Source: Peptoniphilus_A hominis (GTDB taxonomy: Bacteria > Bacillota > Clostridia > Tissierellales > Peptoniphilaceae). From it: DNA of 23,118 nt. Positions within the stretch are counted from its first letter, which is position 1; the number at the start of each line of letters is the position of its first letter. Under the pieces are notes generated by a model, which saw nothing but the letters and a program-made list of their open reading frames with translations, had not been told where the DNA came from and made no database searches. Below, one piece after another: positions 6,858 to 14,819 of the stretch. The DNA is taken from contig NZ_JBBMFO010000031.1 in NCBI RefSeq assembly GCF_040096015.1, positions 1 through 23,118 of the forward strand, written 5' to 3'. Position numbers and translations under genes: made by a program.

Positions 6858-9392
6858 GTGAAGCAACTAAAGCATGATATTCTTGAACAGTGGTTAAATA
6901 TTGAGTTTACTTCAATTGCTCATAAAATGGGGCTGATAAATGCTAACAGAGTAGTTAGCTATAACGAAACATTAATATATAACTCTGTTAGATGCTTGGA
7001 TTATGAATCTATTATGGCTCCTTCTCCCGATGTCAATTATATTATTACTGTTATTGGTTTAATGTGGGAACATATTAATTTTGAAGAATATGATTTGAGA
7101 AAAATCATTGTAAAATTTTTATCCAGAATAGGTTATCCAACATCAGCTATTATATGTGATGAGAATTTTGATATAGCTAATTGTAAATTTACCATATTAG
7201 ACAGTTATATTGATGAGATAACAACAACAATAAATCAGTTAAATAATGAGGTCAATATAGGTAATCGGAAGTATTTATTAACAAATTTTCAAAAGAAAAT
7301 TTGGGATAGTATGGATAATGATAAGATTTTGGGAATTTCTGCCCCTACTTCTGCAGGAAAATCATTTGTGATTTTATTAAAAATAGTAAATAGATTGCGA
7401 ACTGAAAATATTGACATTGTATACATCGTTCCTACATTGAGTCTACTCAATCAAGTGATGGAAGACTTTAATCGCGAATTAAAGGCTAATGGTGTTCATA
7501 ATTATTGGATTACTAATTCTTTTGATGGAAAGCAAGTAAAAGATAGAAAGAATATCTATGTAATGACACAAGAAAAAGCTATTGCAGCGTTTGATAATTT
7601 TGATGAGGCTTTTTCTAAAAAACTGATACTTGTGGCAGATGAAATTCAAAATATAGAGAGGATTGAAGAAGATTCAGATCAACGAGCGAAAATATTATTT
7701 GATACATTAGTAGAATTTAGATACAAAGATAATGTTGACAAAATTATTATTTCTGGTCCTAGGATAGAAGAAATTGATAAGGTAGGAGAGAGTATTTTTG
7801 GTATTGAGACTATTGATCATACTACGAACATTAGTCCGGTTTTAAATTTGACTTACAGTATAAAGAAAAAGGATAGAAGATATTTTTTAAAACAGTACTG
7901 TATTCTTACTAAAAATCCATTAGTAATAGAGATTGAAAATACTAATCTTATAAAGTGCTATGGCAAGAAGAGATATACTAATGATTATTTGGAATATTTG
8001 AGTTGTATTGTAAATAAAATTGGCGGGAATTCACAAAATATTATTTTTGCACCAACATCATCCACTGCAAGAAAAATAGCGGTAGCGTTAGAGTTTCCCG
8101 TAACGCAATATAATTCAGATTTAGTAGAGTATTATCAGAATTCTGTAAGTGAGAATTATTCTTTATGCGAAACTCTTATGAAGGATGTTGCATATCATCA
8201 TGGGAAATTACCTTTGCATGTGAGAAGAACTTTGGAGGTGGCTATAGCGAATAAAAATGTGTCTAATGTTGTATGCACTACTACGTTACTCCAAGGAGTA
8301 AATTTGCCTGCACAAAATATATTTATTAGGAATCCGCATTTATATATTAAGAAAACTTCGGAAGCAGTAGAATTGACGAATTATGAAATGGCTAATCTTC
8401 GTGGTAGGGCGGGTAGATTATTAAAAGATTATGTGGGAAGAACTTTTGTAATGGACGAGGATGCATTCGCAGAAACAGAAGGTTATGAACAAATAAAATT
8501 ATTTGAGGATGAGAGTAAAGAACTATCTACTGGTTATGAACAAAAATTTCAAGAGTTTAAATTGGAAATTGAAGATGCTCTTAAGAATGGCAAGGTTGTG
8601 GATGAAACTATGAAAAAGTATGGATATATAATATCGTACATAAGACAGTCAATTTTAAGATATGGCAAAGATTCAAAATATAGAATGGATAATGTAGGAA
8701 TAAAACTCACACAAAAACAGGTTGCTGCAATAATCTTGAAACTTGAAAACTTAAGTATACCAAAAGAAGTTTGTTATAAAAATAGGTATTGGGATCCATT
8801 TGTTTTAGAAAAAATTTATACGGACTTTGACCTGATTGTTCCTAAAACTCCATCTGAAAAAGGTGCGAAAAATAAACTAGACAAGATACTCAAATGGCTG
8901 AGAGATAAAGAAGAAACAGCATTTATGTATAAAAAATATATCCCCTCTTTATATCAGAATGGACAATCAAGAAGTATAATGGTTTCACTTGGGTTACAAT
9001 GGGCTAACGGTATAAAGTTATATGATATATTTAATAATGATAGATATAAAGGGGATAGTGGTGCGGAAAGAATTGATGAAACAATTGAGTTGTTGCAACA
9101 AACAATATCTTTTAATCTTCCTTTGTTATTAAAGCCTATATATGATATAAAAAATCCGGATAGTTGTTTTTTAGTTTGTATGCAATTAGGCGCAATAAAT
9201 AATATTACAAGATCGATGATTGAAATGGGGATTCCACGCGAGACATCACTTTATTTATTTGAAAAAATTTTTCTGGATTTTAAAGAAAATGAAAAAAGTG
9301 AATTGTCAGAAGAAAACATAAGAGAAATAATTAAACAACATTATGATAATCTACCGTATTGGATACAGGTTCAATTGAATTTTATAAAATGA
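6858..9392 (+). CDS. hamB: Hachiman antiphage helicase HamB (Ski2-like SF2)
   Basis: HamB is the ATP-dependent helicase partner of HamA. The 844-residue protein shows SF2 motifs in order: a Q-motif-like LTNFQKKIW (141-149), Walker A APTSAGKS (162-169), DEIQ as motif II (261-264), SGPR as a motif III-like element (299-302), YHHGKLPLHVRRTLE (446-460), TTTLLQGVNLPA (474-485) and NLRGRAGR as motif VI (513-520). This set is typical of Ski2-like helicases. The roughly 140-residue N-terminal region and the 300-residue C-terminal region have no motif I recognise and may contact HamA. The start is GTG with AAAGGAGG nine bases upstream; the gap to hamA is 19 bases. The frame is intact. No clear terminator follows before the right repeat at 9520. 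With hamA next door the Hachiman call is strong. Confidence 0.88.
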   Translation: MKQLKHDILEQWLNIEFTSIAHKMGLINANRVVSYNETLIYNSVRCLDYESIMAPSPDVNYIITVIGLMWEHINFEEYDLRKIIVKFLSRIGYPTSAIICDENFDIANCKFTILDSYIDEITTTINQLNNEVNIGNRKYLLTNFQKKIWDSMDNDKILGISAPTSAGKSFVILLKIVNRLRTENIDIVYIVPTLSLLNQVMEDFNRELKANGVHNYWITNSFDGKQVKDRKNIYVMTQEKAIAAFDNFDEAFSKKLILVADEIQNIERIEEDSDQRAKILFDTLVEFRYKDNVDKIIISGPRIEEIDKVGESIFGIETIDHTTNISPVLNLTYSIKKKDRRYFLKQYCILTKNPLVIEIENTNLIKCYGKKRYTNDYLEYLSCIVNKIGGNSQNIIFAPTSSTARKIAVALEFPVTQYNSDLVEYYQNSVSENYSLCETLMKDVAYHHGKLPLHVRRTLEVAIANKNVSNVVCTTTLLQGVNLPAQNIFIRNPHLYIKKTSEAVELTNYEMANLRGRAGRLLKDYVGRTFVMDEDAFAETEGYEQIKLFEDESKELSTGYEQKFQEFKLEIEDALKNGKVVDETMKKYGYIISYIRQSILRYGKDSKYRMDNVGIKLTQKQVAAIILKLENLSIPKEVCYKNRYWDPFVLEKIYTDFDLIVPKTPSEKGAKNKLDKILKWLRDKEETAFMYKKYIPSLYQNGQSRSIMVSLGLQWANGIKLYDIFNNDRYKGDSGAERIDETIELLQQTISFNLPLLLKPIYDIKNPDSCFLVCMQLGAINNITRSMIEMGIPRETSLYLFEKIFLDFKENEKSELSEENIREIIKQHYDNLPYWIQVQLNFIK

Positions 9393-9519
9393 TAAAATAC
9401 TTTCTTGCTTGCAATATACTTGCAAAAATCATATAAACAAAAATAAACTAGATAATAATACTAGATCCTATAAAAAACCTTTATTTTATTCCATTTATAC
9501 AAAACGATATCAATTGACA

Positions 9520-9535
9520 TATTGAATGGGAATAA
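9520..9535 (+). repeat. right attachment-site direct repeat (attR-like)
   Basis: This is an exact second copy of the 16 bases at the guaA stop (TATTGAATGGGAATAA), 128 bases after the hamB stop. It is not part of any reading frame here. It marks the right end of the island, and the sequence after it (from 9536) is probably the original DNA downstream of guaA. Confidence 0.75.
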
Positions 9536-9596
9536 AGAATTATAACTTATAAATAGTTTAAATAAGCCAATCTAAAATCTAAGTGTAACAATAAAT

Positions 9597-9626
9597 AATG
9601 GTTCAAGAAACTAATCTTGAACCATT
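9597..9626. terminator. strong hairpin, probable bidirectional terminator
   Basis: AATGGTTCAAGA and its exact complement TCTTGAACCATT form a perfect 12-bp stem with a 6-base loop. Flanks are AT-rich, with only interrupted T runs on either strand (CTTTATTTT on plus, ATTTATTG on minus). It can serve the minus-strand GNAT remnant. It lies about 60 bases after the right repeat, so it may also be the original terminator of guaA before the island inserted. Confidence 0.65.
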
Positions 9627-9658
9627 AAAAACTTTATTTTAAATTTAAGAAAACTCTT

Positions 9659-10274
9659 TTAATCAAAATTTTCTTTATTAGAAAAAGATTTTTCATATTC
9701 AATAAAATCATTTGGATTTTCTTCTGCTACAAAGTAAATCTTAGGTGTTTTGTATTCCCCACTTATATTATCTAAATAGTTTTCTTGAAGTTCTTTACAC
9801 AAAAAGAAATCTGCCTTTGTGCCTTCTGGTAACCCGTGATATCTAATTTTTTTAAATATGCATAGATGACCCGCTCTTACCATAAAAATCAATATTCCCC
9901 TCAAAAAACAAAGCCTTACATCCATATTCTTTTGCTTTTTCGATTTAATAATCCAAAAGAATTTTACCATATCCTAATCTTTTATACTCATTTGCAATGC
10001 AGATTGGGCCCATTGTCATAATAGGAAGTTTTGAGCCATTGTCTAAGTCAATGTGAGATTTTACAAAAACATTTTGTCCTATAATTTTTCCATTTTTTTC
10101 CATGACAAAATCTAGTTCAGAAATAAAATTTGGATCTTCTCTTAATTTTTTCAAGACGAAATGTTCTGTGCATCCAGGTCTATATACATTCCAAAAACTT
10201 CTTCTAACAAGTTCTTCAACTTCTCTATAATCTTCTTCTTTTTCTAACCTTATTTAAATATCTTTTTTATTCAC
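9659..10274 (-). pseudogene. GNAT N-acetyltransferase, broken by stops and a frameshift
   Basis: Reading the minus strand from a GTG at 10274 (AAGGAG upstream), the frame gives NKKDI, a TAA, then IRLEKEEDYREVEELVRRSF and on to the acetyl-CoA loop region IANEYKRLGYGKILLDY. A further TAA follows, then IEKAKEYGCKALFFEGN and DFYGKSG, after which the frame must shift. The C-terminal half continues in another frame with RYHGLPEGTKADFFLCKEL and ends at 9659. The pieces in order match one GNAT protein of about 200 residues (the YhbS-like group). Two nonsense codons and at least one frameshift mean it cannot be made as a single protein. Its position just outside the right repeat suggests old accessory DNA. 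Confidence 0.8.
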
Positions 10275-10405
10275 TATTTTACTCCTTAAATATTTTTTAA
10301 TTTCATTAATTTAGGAAGCGCTTTATTATCTGTAACCTCCTAACTATCCCACAATATCCAATAAATTATACTTAATCAAACAACATTCTCCTTTTTAATT
10401 TTTAA

Positions 10406-10420
10406 TAGGTTATTAACCTA
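10406..10420. promoter_or_regulatory. 15-base palindrome, possible operator
   Basis: TAGGTTA-T-TAACCTA is a perfect palindrome with a one-base centre in the 188-base gap between the CAT-like gene and the GNAT remnant. A one-base loop cannot form a terminator, so a dimeric repressor site is more likely. No regulator gene is adjacent. The rest of the gap is AT-rich with no gene recognised. Confidence 0.3.
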
Positions 10421-10462
10421 ATTTAATCTAAATAAAAAATAATCAAAAATTATTTTTTTTAT

Positions 10463-11086
10463 CTACTTTAAATTGTTTACTTCTTTTTGTAAATTTTCTA
10501 AAAATTTTCCAGCGTGAGATCCATCCATTTGAGCGAGATGAAATTGAAAAGAAATCGGTAAATAATATTTAAACCTTTTCTTCTTGTATTTGCCCCAAAT
10601 TATAAATGGATTATTATAAATGCCACTATTCATTCCAACGGCACCATCAAGTTCGGTTTCTAAAATTGCTGATGTACCAATTATCATACTATCTTTTGAT
10701 AAATCTATATCCTCACAATTATCTCTAACTTTCGAAGTAAAGTTTTCATAAGTTTTACTAAATTTTGCTAAATTATCTAGATATAAAATATCACAAGAAT
10801 TAATTTCACCATTTTTGTTTTTAATTATAGTATTGACTGCAATAGTATCAAACTCAATAAGCTTATCTCCCACTGGTAAAAAATAAAACTCCGTAATATC
10901 AAAAGCTGCTTTTCCAATGCAATAGTTTAAAAGCATATTTAATTTCATATTTTTCTTATTGCTAATTTTAACCAAATTACTTATATCAATATTCTTAAAA
11001 AAAGTAACCATTGGATTCGGTGCTTTTATCCAAAGTTTAAAAGCCTTTTCTCTTTTACTTCCTTTAATTTGTACTTCTCTTGGCAA
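10463..11086 (-). CDS. CatA-like O-acetyltransferase, catalytic His replaced
   Basis: The 207-residue protein belongs to the chloramphenicol acetyltransferase (CatA) fold family, which moves an acetyl group from acetyl-CoA to a hydroxyl. Support comes from FYFLPVGDKLIEFDTIAVNT in the middle and the C-terminal LPISFQFHLAQMDGSHAGKFLENLQ, which lines up with the family's LPxSxQxHHxxxDGxHxxxFLxxLQ. In that alignment the second His of HH, the catalytic base, is Leu184 (codon CTC), while His183 and Asp188-Gly189 remain. The enzyme may therefore be inactive or altered, and resistance to chloramphenicol should not be assumed. The start is TTG after AAGGGGAT. The frame is intact and the length is close to normal. 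It is transcribed away from the threonine operon. Confidence 0.8.
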   Translation of the reverse strand: MPREVQIKGSKREKAFKLWIKAPNPMVTFFKNIDISNLVKISNKKNMKLNMLLNYCIGKAAFDITEFYFLPVGDKLIEFDTIAVNTIIKNKNGEINSCDILYLDNLAKFSKTYENFTSKVRDNCEDIDLSKDSMIIGTSAILETELDGAVGMNSGIYNNPFIIWGKYKKKRFKYYLPISFQFHLAQMDGSHAGKFLENLQKEVNNLK

Positions 11087-11211
11087 ATATATCCCCTTTG
11101 TTTATAAATAATAATTTCTCTGTTCAAAAATTCTAATCTCATTTTATCATACTCTTCTTTCTTCATTTTTTAATTTTTGTTGCTATTACTTTTATTGACC
11201 CCCTTCTTTCA

Positions 11212-11240
11212 TTGACAATCTGACTAAATAATTGTATAAT
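11212..11240 (+). promoter_or_regulatory. promoter of the threonine operon
   Basis: Perfect TTGACA (11212-11217), a 17-base spacer and perfect TATAAT (11235-11240) lie 103 bases before lysC. The leader of roughly 95 bases is T-rich and shows no fold that I can match to a lysine riboswitch or T-box. Confidence 0.88.
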
Positions 11241-11343
11241 CGTAAAAATTACTTTTTAATTTTTTCTGTTTTTTTGTACTAAACATGAATTTTTTAAACA
11301 TAGTTTTTTGCTTACTTATTTTATTTGAAAAAAGGAGAAAAAG

Positions 11344-12669
11344 ATGAAAGTTGCAAAATTTGGTGGCAGTTCTCTTGCAGATGCTCGCCAACTGAAAAAG
11401 GTTAAGGATATTATCATGGAGGACCCTGACAGATCCTATGTCGTTGTGTCTGCGCCTGGCAAAGGCATAAGCAACAATCACAAGGTTACTGACCTTCTAG
11501 CAATGTGTCACGAGCTAAGTGACCATGATTTGAATTTTAATGAAGTTTACAAGATCATCGAGAATGTTTTTATTAATATTGTTGATGATCTTGTTTTGGA
11601 TATTGACATCAAAAAAATTCTAGCTGATGTGAAAAATAAAATTACTAAGGGCGCAAGCTACGACTTTGTCATCAGTCGTGGCGAATTTATCAGCGCACAA
11701 GTCCTTGCTAATTATATTGGCTATGATTTTGTGGATGCAAGGGACTTAATTGTTTTTAATGAAGGGACTTTAGATTTAGACAAGTCCTGTGAAAATATTA
11801 GAAATATTTTGACTAAGCACGACAGGGCCGTTGTGCCAGGTTTTTATGGTTTAGATGAGTTTGGCAAGGTCCACACTTTTTCTCGTGGTGGTTCTGATGT
11901 CACTGGCTCTGTCATTGCATCGGCTCTAGATGCAGAAATGTATGAAAATTTCACTGATGTCAGCGGCTTTTTAGTTGCCGACCCAAAAATTGTAAGGGAC
12001 TCATGCCCCATTGGCACTATTACTTATAAGGAGCTTCGCGAGCTTTCCTACATGGGTGCAAAGGTCCTTCACGAGGAGGCAATCTTTCCTCTTCGCGACA
12101 AAAATATTCCTATAAATATTAAAAATACTAATGCTCCTCACGAGGAAGGCACTCTTATTTTGTCTAAGTGTGCTTATAAAAATAAAAATATTGTGACGGG
12201 CATATCTGGCAAAAAAGATTTCACTGTTATTAATCTTGAAAAGGTAAATATGAACAGTGAAAAAGACTTTTTCAGGAAACTAACTACCGTCTTTGAATCT
12301 AACGACCTTTCCATTGAGCACATGCCATCAAGTATTGATTCTGTATCTGTAATTGTTTCTGATTCGCAAATTGCTCCAAAGTTAAATAAGGTCATGGAAG
12401 AGTTAAAAATCTATTTGAATGTGGACAGTATCAGTTGGGAGCGTGACATCTCCCTTATTGCAGTTGTTGGCCGCGGCATGATAAATGAAAAGGGCGTGTC
12501 TTCAAGGACCTTTACTGCTCTTGCCCGAGCTGGCGTAAATATTAAGATGATAAGCCAAGGTTCCAGCGAAATTAATATTATTATTGGCGTTGAAACTAAG
12601 GATTTTGAGAAAGCTATTGAAGCTATTTACAGAGAGTTTTACAAGGAGGAAAAAGATGAAGAAAATTAA
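11344..12669 (+). CDS. lysC: Aspartate kinase
   Basis: This enzyme phosphorylates aspartate, the entry step to threonine, lysine and methionine. The 441-residue protein starts with MKVAKFGGSSLA, the kinase signature. FSRGGSDVTGS (179-189) and TDVSGFLVADP (204-214) belong to the active site and nucleotide site. The C-terminal 150 residues hold two ACT-like segments (about 290-360 and 370-441), the usual place for feedback by lysine or threonine. Start: ATG with AAAGGAG upstream. The 3' end overlaps asd by 14 bases. As first gene of an operon that leads only to threonine, threonine control is likely, but the effector cannot be read from the sequence. The symbol lysC is used loosely; thrA-type naming is also possible. 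Confidence 0.95.
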   Translation: MKVAKFGGSSLADARQLKKVKDIIMEDPDRSYVVVSAPGKGISNNHKVTDLLAMCHELSDHDLNFNEVYKIIENVFINIVDDLVLDIDIKKILADVKNKITKGASYDFVISRGEFISAQVLANYIGYDFVDARDLIVFNEGTLDLDKSCENIRNILTKHDRAVVPGFYGLDEFGKVHTFSRGGSDVTGSVIASALDAEMYENFTDVSGFLVADPKIVRDSCPIGTITYKELRELSYMGAKVLHEEAIFPLRDKNIPINIKNTNAPHEEGTLILSKCAYKNKNIVTGISGKKDFTVINLEKVNMNSEKDFFRKLTTVFESNDLSIEHMPSSIDSVSVIVSDSQIAPKLNKVMEELKIYLNVDSISWERDISLIAVVGRGMINEKGVSSRTFTALARAGVNIKMISQGSSEINIIIGVETKDFEKAIEAIYREFYKEEKDEEN

Positions 12670-13636
12670 TGTTGCAGTTGTTGGTGCAACTGGTCTTGTT
12701 GGAAGTATGATGTTAAAGGTTTTGAGCGAGGAAAATTTCCCCATTGACAATTTGTACTTGTTTAGCTCAAAAAAATCTGCAGGAAAAATTATTAATTACT
12801 GCGGAAAGGACTACACTGTTGAGGAGTTAAAGGAAGACTCCTTTGATGGAAGAGACATTAAGGTTGCCCTCTTCTCTGCTGGCGGTTCTGTCAGCGAAAA
12901 GTTCGCTCCCATTGCCGCAAAGGCTGGCGTAACTGTTGTGGACAACTCCTCTGCCTTTAGGATGGACCCAGAAGTTCCCCTAGTTGTTCCAGAAATTAAC
13001 CCTGAGGACATTAAAATGAACAAGGGAATTATTGCTAATCCAAATTGCTCAACTATCCAGTCAGTCCTTCCTCTTAAGCCAATTCACGACAAGTACAAGA
13101 TTAAGAGAGTTATTTACTCAACTTATCAATCTGTATCTGGCTCTGGCATCAAGGGAATTTCTGACCTTGAAAAGGGAACAAATCTTGCCTATAAGTATCC
13201 AATAGTAAATAACTGTATTCCACAAATCGATGTTTTCTTGGACAATGGCTACACAAAGGAAGAGATGAAGATGATTAACGAAACTAAAAAAATTCTTCAC
13301 GACGACTCCCTACTTGTGACAGCTACAACTGTGCGTGTTCCTGTAAAAAATTCTCACAGCATTTCTATAAATGTTGAAGTGGAAAAGCCCTTTGAAATTG
13401 AAGATGTGAAAAAAATCATATCTGATTATCCTGGCATGATTTTAAAGGACGATCCAGCCAATGAAATTTACCCAATGCCACTCATGTCAGCTGACAAAAA
13501 CGAAGTTTATGTTGGAAGAATTAGAAGAGACTTTACTGTTGAAAATGGCATCAACCTTTGGTCCTGTGCCGACAACATAAGAAAGGGCGCTGCAACTAAT
13601 GCTGTGCAAATAGCAAAGAAACTCTTGGAGGTTTGA
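12656..13636 (+). CDS. asd: Aspartate-semialdehyde dehydrogenase
   Basis: Asd reduces aspartyl phosphate to aspartate semialdehyde with NADPH, the second step of the pathway. The 326-residue protein begins MKKINVAVVGATGLVG (Rossmann nucleotide loop). Catalytic Cys131 lies in NPNCSTIQ, followed by the SVSGSGIKG loop. I chose the ATG at 12656 because AAGGAGG sits directly before it; the frame is open further upstream, but those codons lie inside lysC and lack family similarity. The start overlaps the lysC end by 14 bases, which points to translational coupling. hom follows one base after the stop. Confidence 0.96.
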   Translation: MKKINVAVVGATGLVGSMMLKVLSEENFPIDNLYLFSSKKSAGKIINYCGKDYTVEELKEDSFDGRDIKVALFSAGGSVSEKFAPIAAKAGVTVVDNSSAFRMDPEVPLVVPEINPEDIKMNKGIIANPNCSTIQSVLPLKPIHDKYKIKRVIYSTYQSVSGSGIKGISDLEKGTNLAYKYPIVNNCIPQIDVFLDNGYTKEEMKMINETKKILHDDSLLVTATTVRVPVKNSHSISINVEVEKPFEIEDVKKIISDYPGMILKDDPANEIYPMPLMSADKNEVYVGRIRRDFTVENGINLWSCADNIRKGAATNAVQIAKKLLEV

Positions 13637-13637
13637 T

Positions 13638-14819
13638 TTGAAAATTGCAATAATGGGCTTTGGCACTGTGGGAACAGGCCTCGAAGAAATTTTGTACAAA
13701 AAGAAAAAAGATTTACTGAAAAATAATTTTGATATAAAAATAGAAAGAATTTTAATAAAAAATAAATATAAAGAGAGAAATCCTCATGACAAGACTTTAA
13801 TTTTCACAGATAATTTTGATGAAATTTTAAATTCTCCAGTGGACACAGTTATTGATGTTACATCAAACTTAGAGGAAACTTATGAGAGAATTGTAAAGCT
13901 CATGAAATCTGGCAAAAATATTGTCACTGCCAACAAGGCTGTTGTATCAAAATATTTTGAAGACTTAAATGACCTTGCCAGAGAAAATAAAGTTTACTTT
14001 GCCTATGAGGCATCCGTTGCAGGTGCCATTCCCATAATTCATCCCCTCATGGAGGAAGTTTTCTTTAACGACATCTATGAAATTTCTGGAATTTTAAATG
14101 GAACTTCAAATTATATCCTCTCAAAAATGGAAAGAGAAGGTCTTGATTATGATGAGGTTTTAAAAGAGGCGCAAGAGCTTGGCTATGCAGAGGCTGACCC
14201 TTCTGCCGATGTAGGTGGGCTTGATGCCATGAGAAAAATTAGGATTCTCTCCTCCCTAGCTTACAGGGCAAAAATTAGTGAAGATGAAATTTTTACCTTT
14301 GGAATAAATACTGTAAAGAAATCTGATTTTGACTTTGCCAAAGATTTGGGCTGCTCCATAAGACTTCTTGGCAAGTCCTCTTTAAGTGATGGCAAGATAA
14401 ATATTTCTGTCATGCCAAGATTTTTAAGAGATGATTTTTTTGCAAATACCTTTGATGGAACCAATGCCATAAAAGTTCACGGCGAAAATTTTAAATCCTA
14501 TGAACTAAAGGGACCTGGCGCAGGAAAACTTGAGACAGCGGATGCAATTATGCGTGACCTTCTTAGAATCCTTGCCAAAAGAGAAATAAAAACTTTTTAC
14601 CATGCAGAAAATTCCTACCCAGTGGAAAATAATTTAGAGAAAAAATATTACTTGAGATGCCAAAAAGTTTCTGACGACCTTAAAAATTTAATCTTATCAG
14701 AAAAAATTGTGGGAGAAGACCACCATTTAATTACAAAAAATCTTAATCTTGAAAAATTAATTCATGCTCTAGGTGACTTAGAAAGCATCTTCATTGCAGA
14801 AATAGAGGAGGAAATATGA
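13638..14819 (+). CDS. hom: Homoserine dehydrogenase
   Basis: Hom reduces aspartate semialdehyde to homoserine with NAD(P)H. The 393-residue protein opens with MKIAIMGFGTVGTG (nucleotide loop). It has VTANKAVVS at 96-104, GILNGTSNYIL at 151-161, and the catalytic core DPSADVGGLDAMRK with Lys200. The C-terminal segment 335-393 begins like an ACT domain (KKYYLRCQKV) but is only about 59 residues, shorter than the usual regulatory domain, so threonine feedback may be weak or lost. The start is TTG with TTGGAGG upstream, one base after the asd stop. The end overlaps thrCB by ATGA. Confidence 0.95.
   Translation: MKIAIMGFGTVGTGLEEILYKKKKDLLKNNFDIKIERILIKNKYKERNPHDKTLIFTDNFDEILNSPVDTVIDVTSNLEETYERIVKLMKSGKNIVTANKAVVSKYFEDLNDLARENKVYFAYEASVAGAIPIIHPLMEEVFFNDIYEISGILNGTSNYILSKMEREGLDYDEVLKEAQELGYAEADPSADVGGLDAMRKIRILSSLAYRAKISEDEIFTFGINTVKKSDFDFAKDLGCSIRLLGKSSLSDGKINISVMPRFLRDDFFANTFDGTNAIKVHGENFKSYELKGPGAGKLETADAIMRDLLRILAKREIKTFYHAENSYPVENNLEKKYYLRCQKVSDDLKNLILSEKIVGEDHHLITKNLNLEKLIHALGDLESIFIAEIEEEI

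Larger units (their letters stand above)
4042..9535. mobile_element. 5.5-kb genomic island in guaA 3' end, integrase-less
   Basis: The segment between the 16-bp direct repeats (4042-4057 and 9520-9535) holds an AlbA_2/HATPase/wHTH gene, a decayed small ORF, and hamA-hamB. All cargo lies on the plus strand, and its coding sequence looks more AT-rich than guaA. No tyrosine or serine recombinase, excisionase or transposase gene was found inside, so it is either a decayed island or a non-autonomous element mobilised by an integrase elsewhere. Insertion at guaA 3' ends is an established island habit. The limits rest on the repeat alone; comparison with an empty site would settle it. Confidence 0.7.

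Noticed and set aside
9393..9519. Terminator or small gene right after hamB
   Set aside because: CTAG-containing and TTGCAA repeats occur, but no stable stem with a T tract and no credible frame was found.
11087..11343. Lysine riboswitch or T-box before lysC
   Set aside because: The leader after the promoter is only about 95 bases and T-rich, with no conserved T-box sequence or multi-helix pattern.
11285..11347. 20-codon upstream frame whose TGA overlaps the lysC ATG, a possible leader peptide
   Set aside because: It has no ribosome site and is not rich in threonine, isoleucine or lysine; the leader is T-rich, so a chance frame is more likely.
11224..11481. Minus-strand frame of 85 codons across the lysC start
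   Set aside because: It overlaps the lysC promoter and coding start and has no ribosome site or family similarity.
12584..12655. Longer asd start 24 codons upstream
   Set aside because: Those codons are inside lysC; the ATG at 12656 has AAGGAGG and matches the family N-terminus.
13118..13300. Minus-strand frame inside asd (also similar frames inside hom and thrCB)
   Set aside because: Shadows of the real genes in other frames, with no independent start signals.
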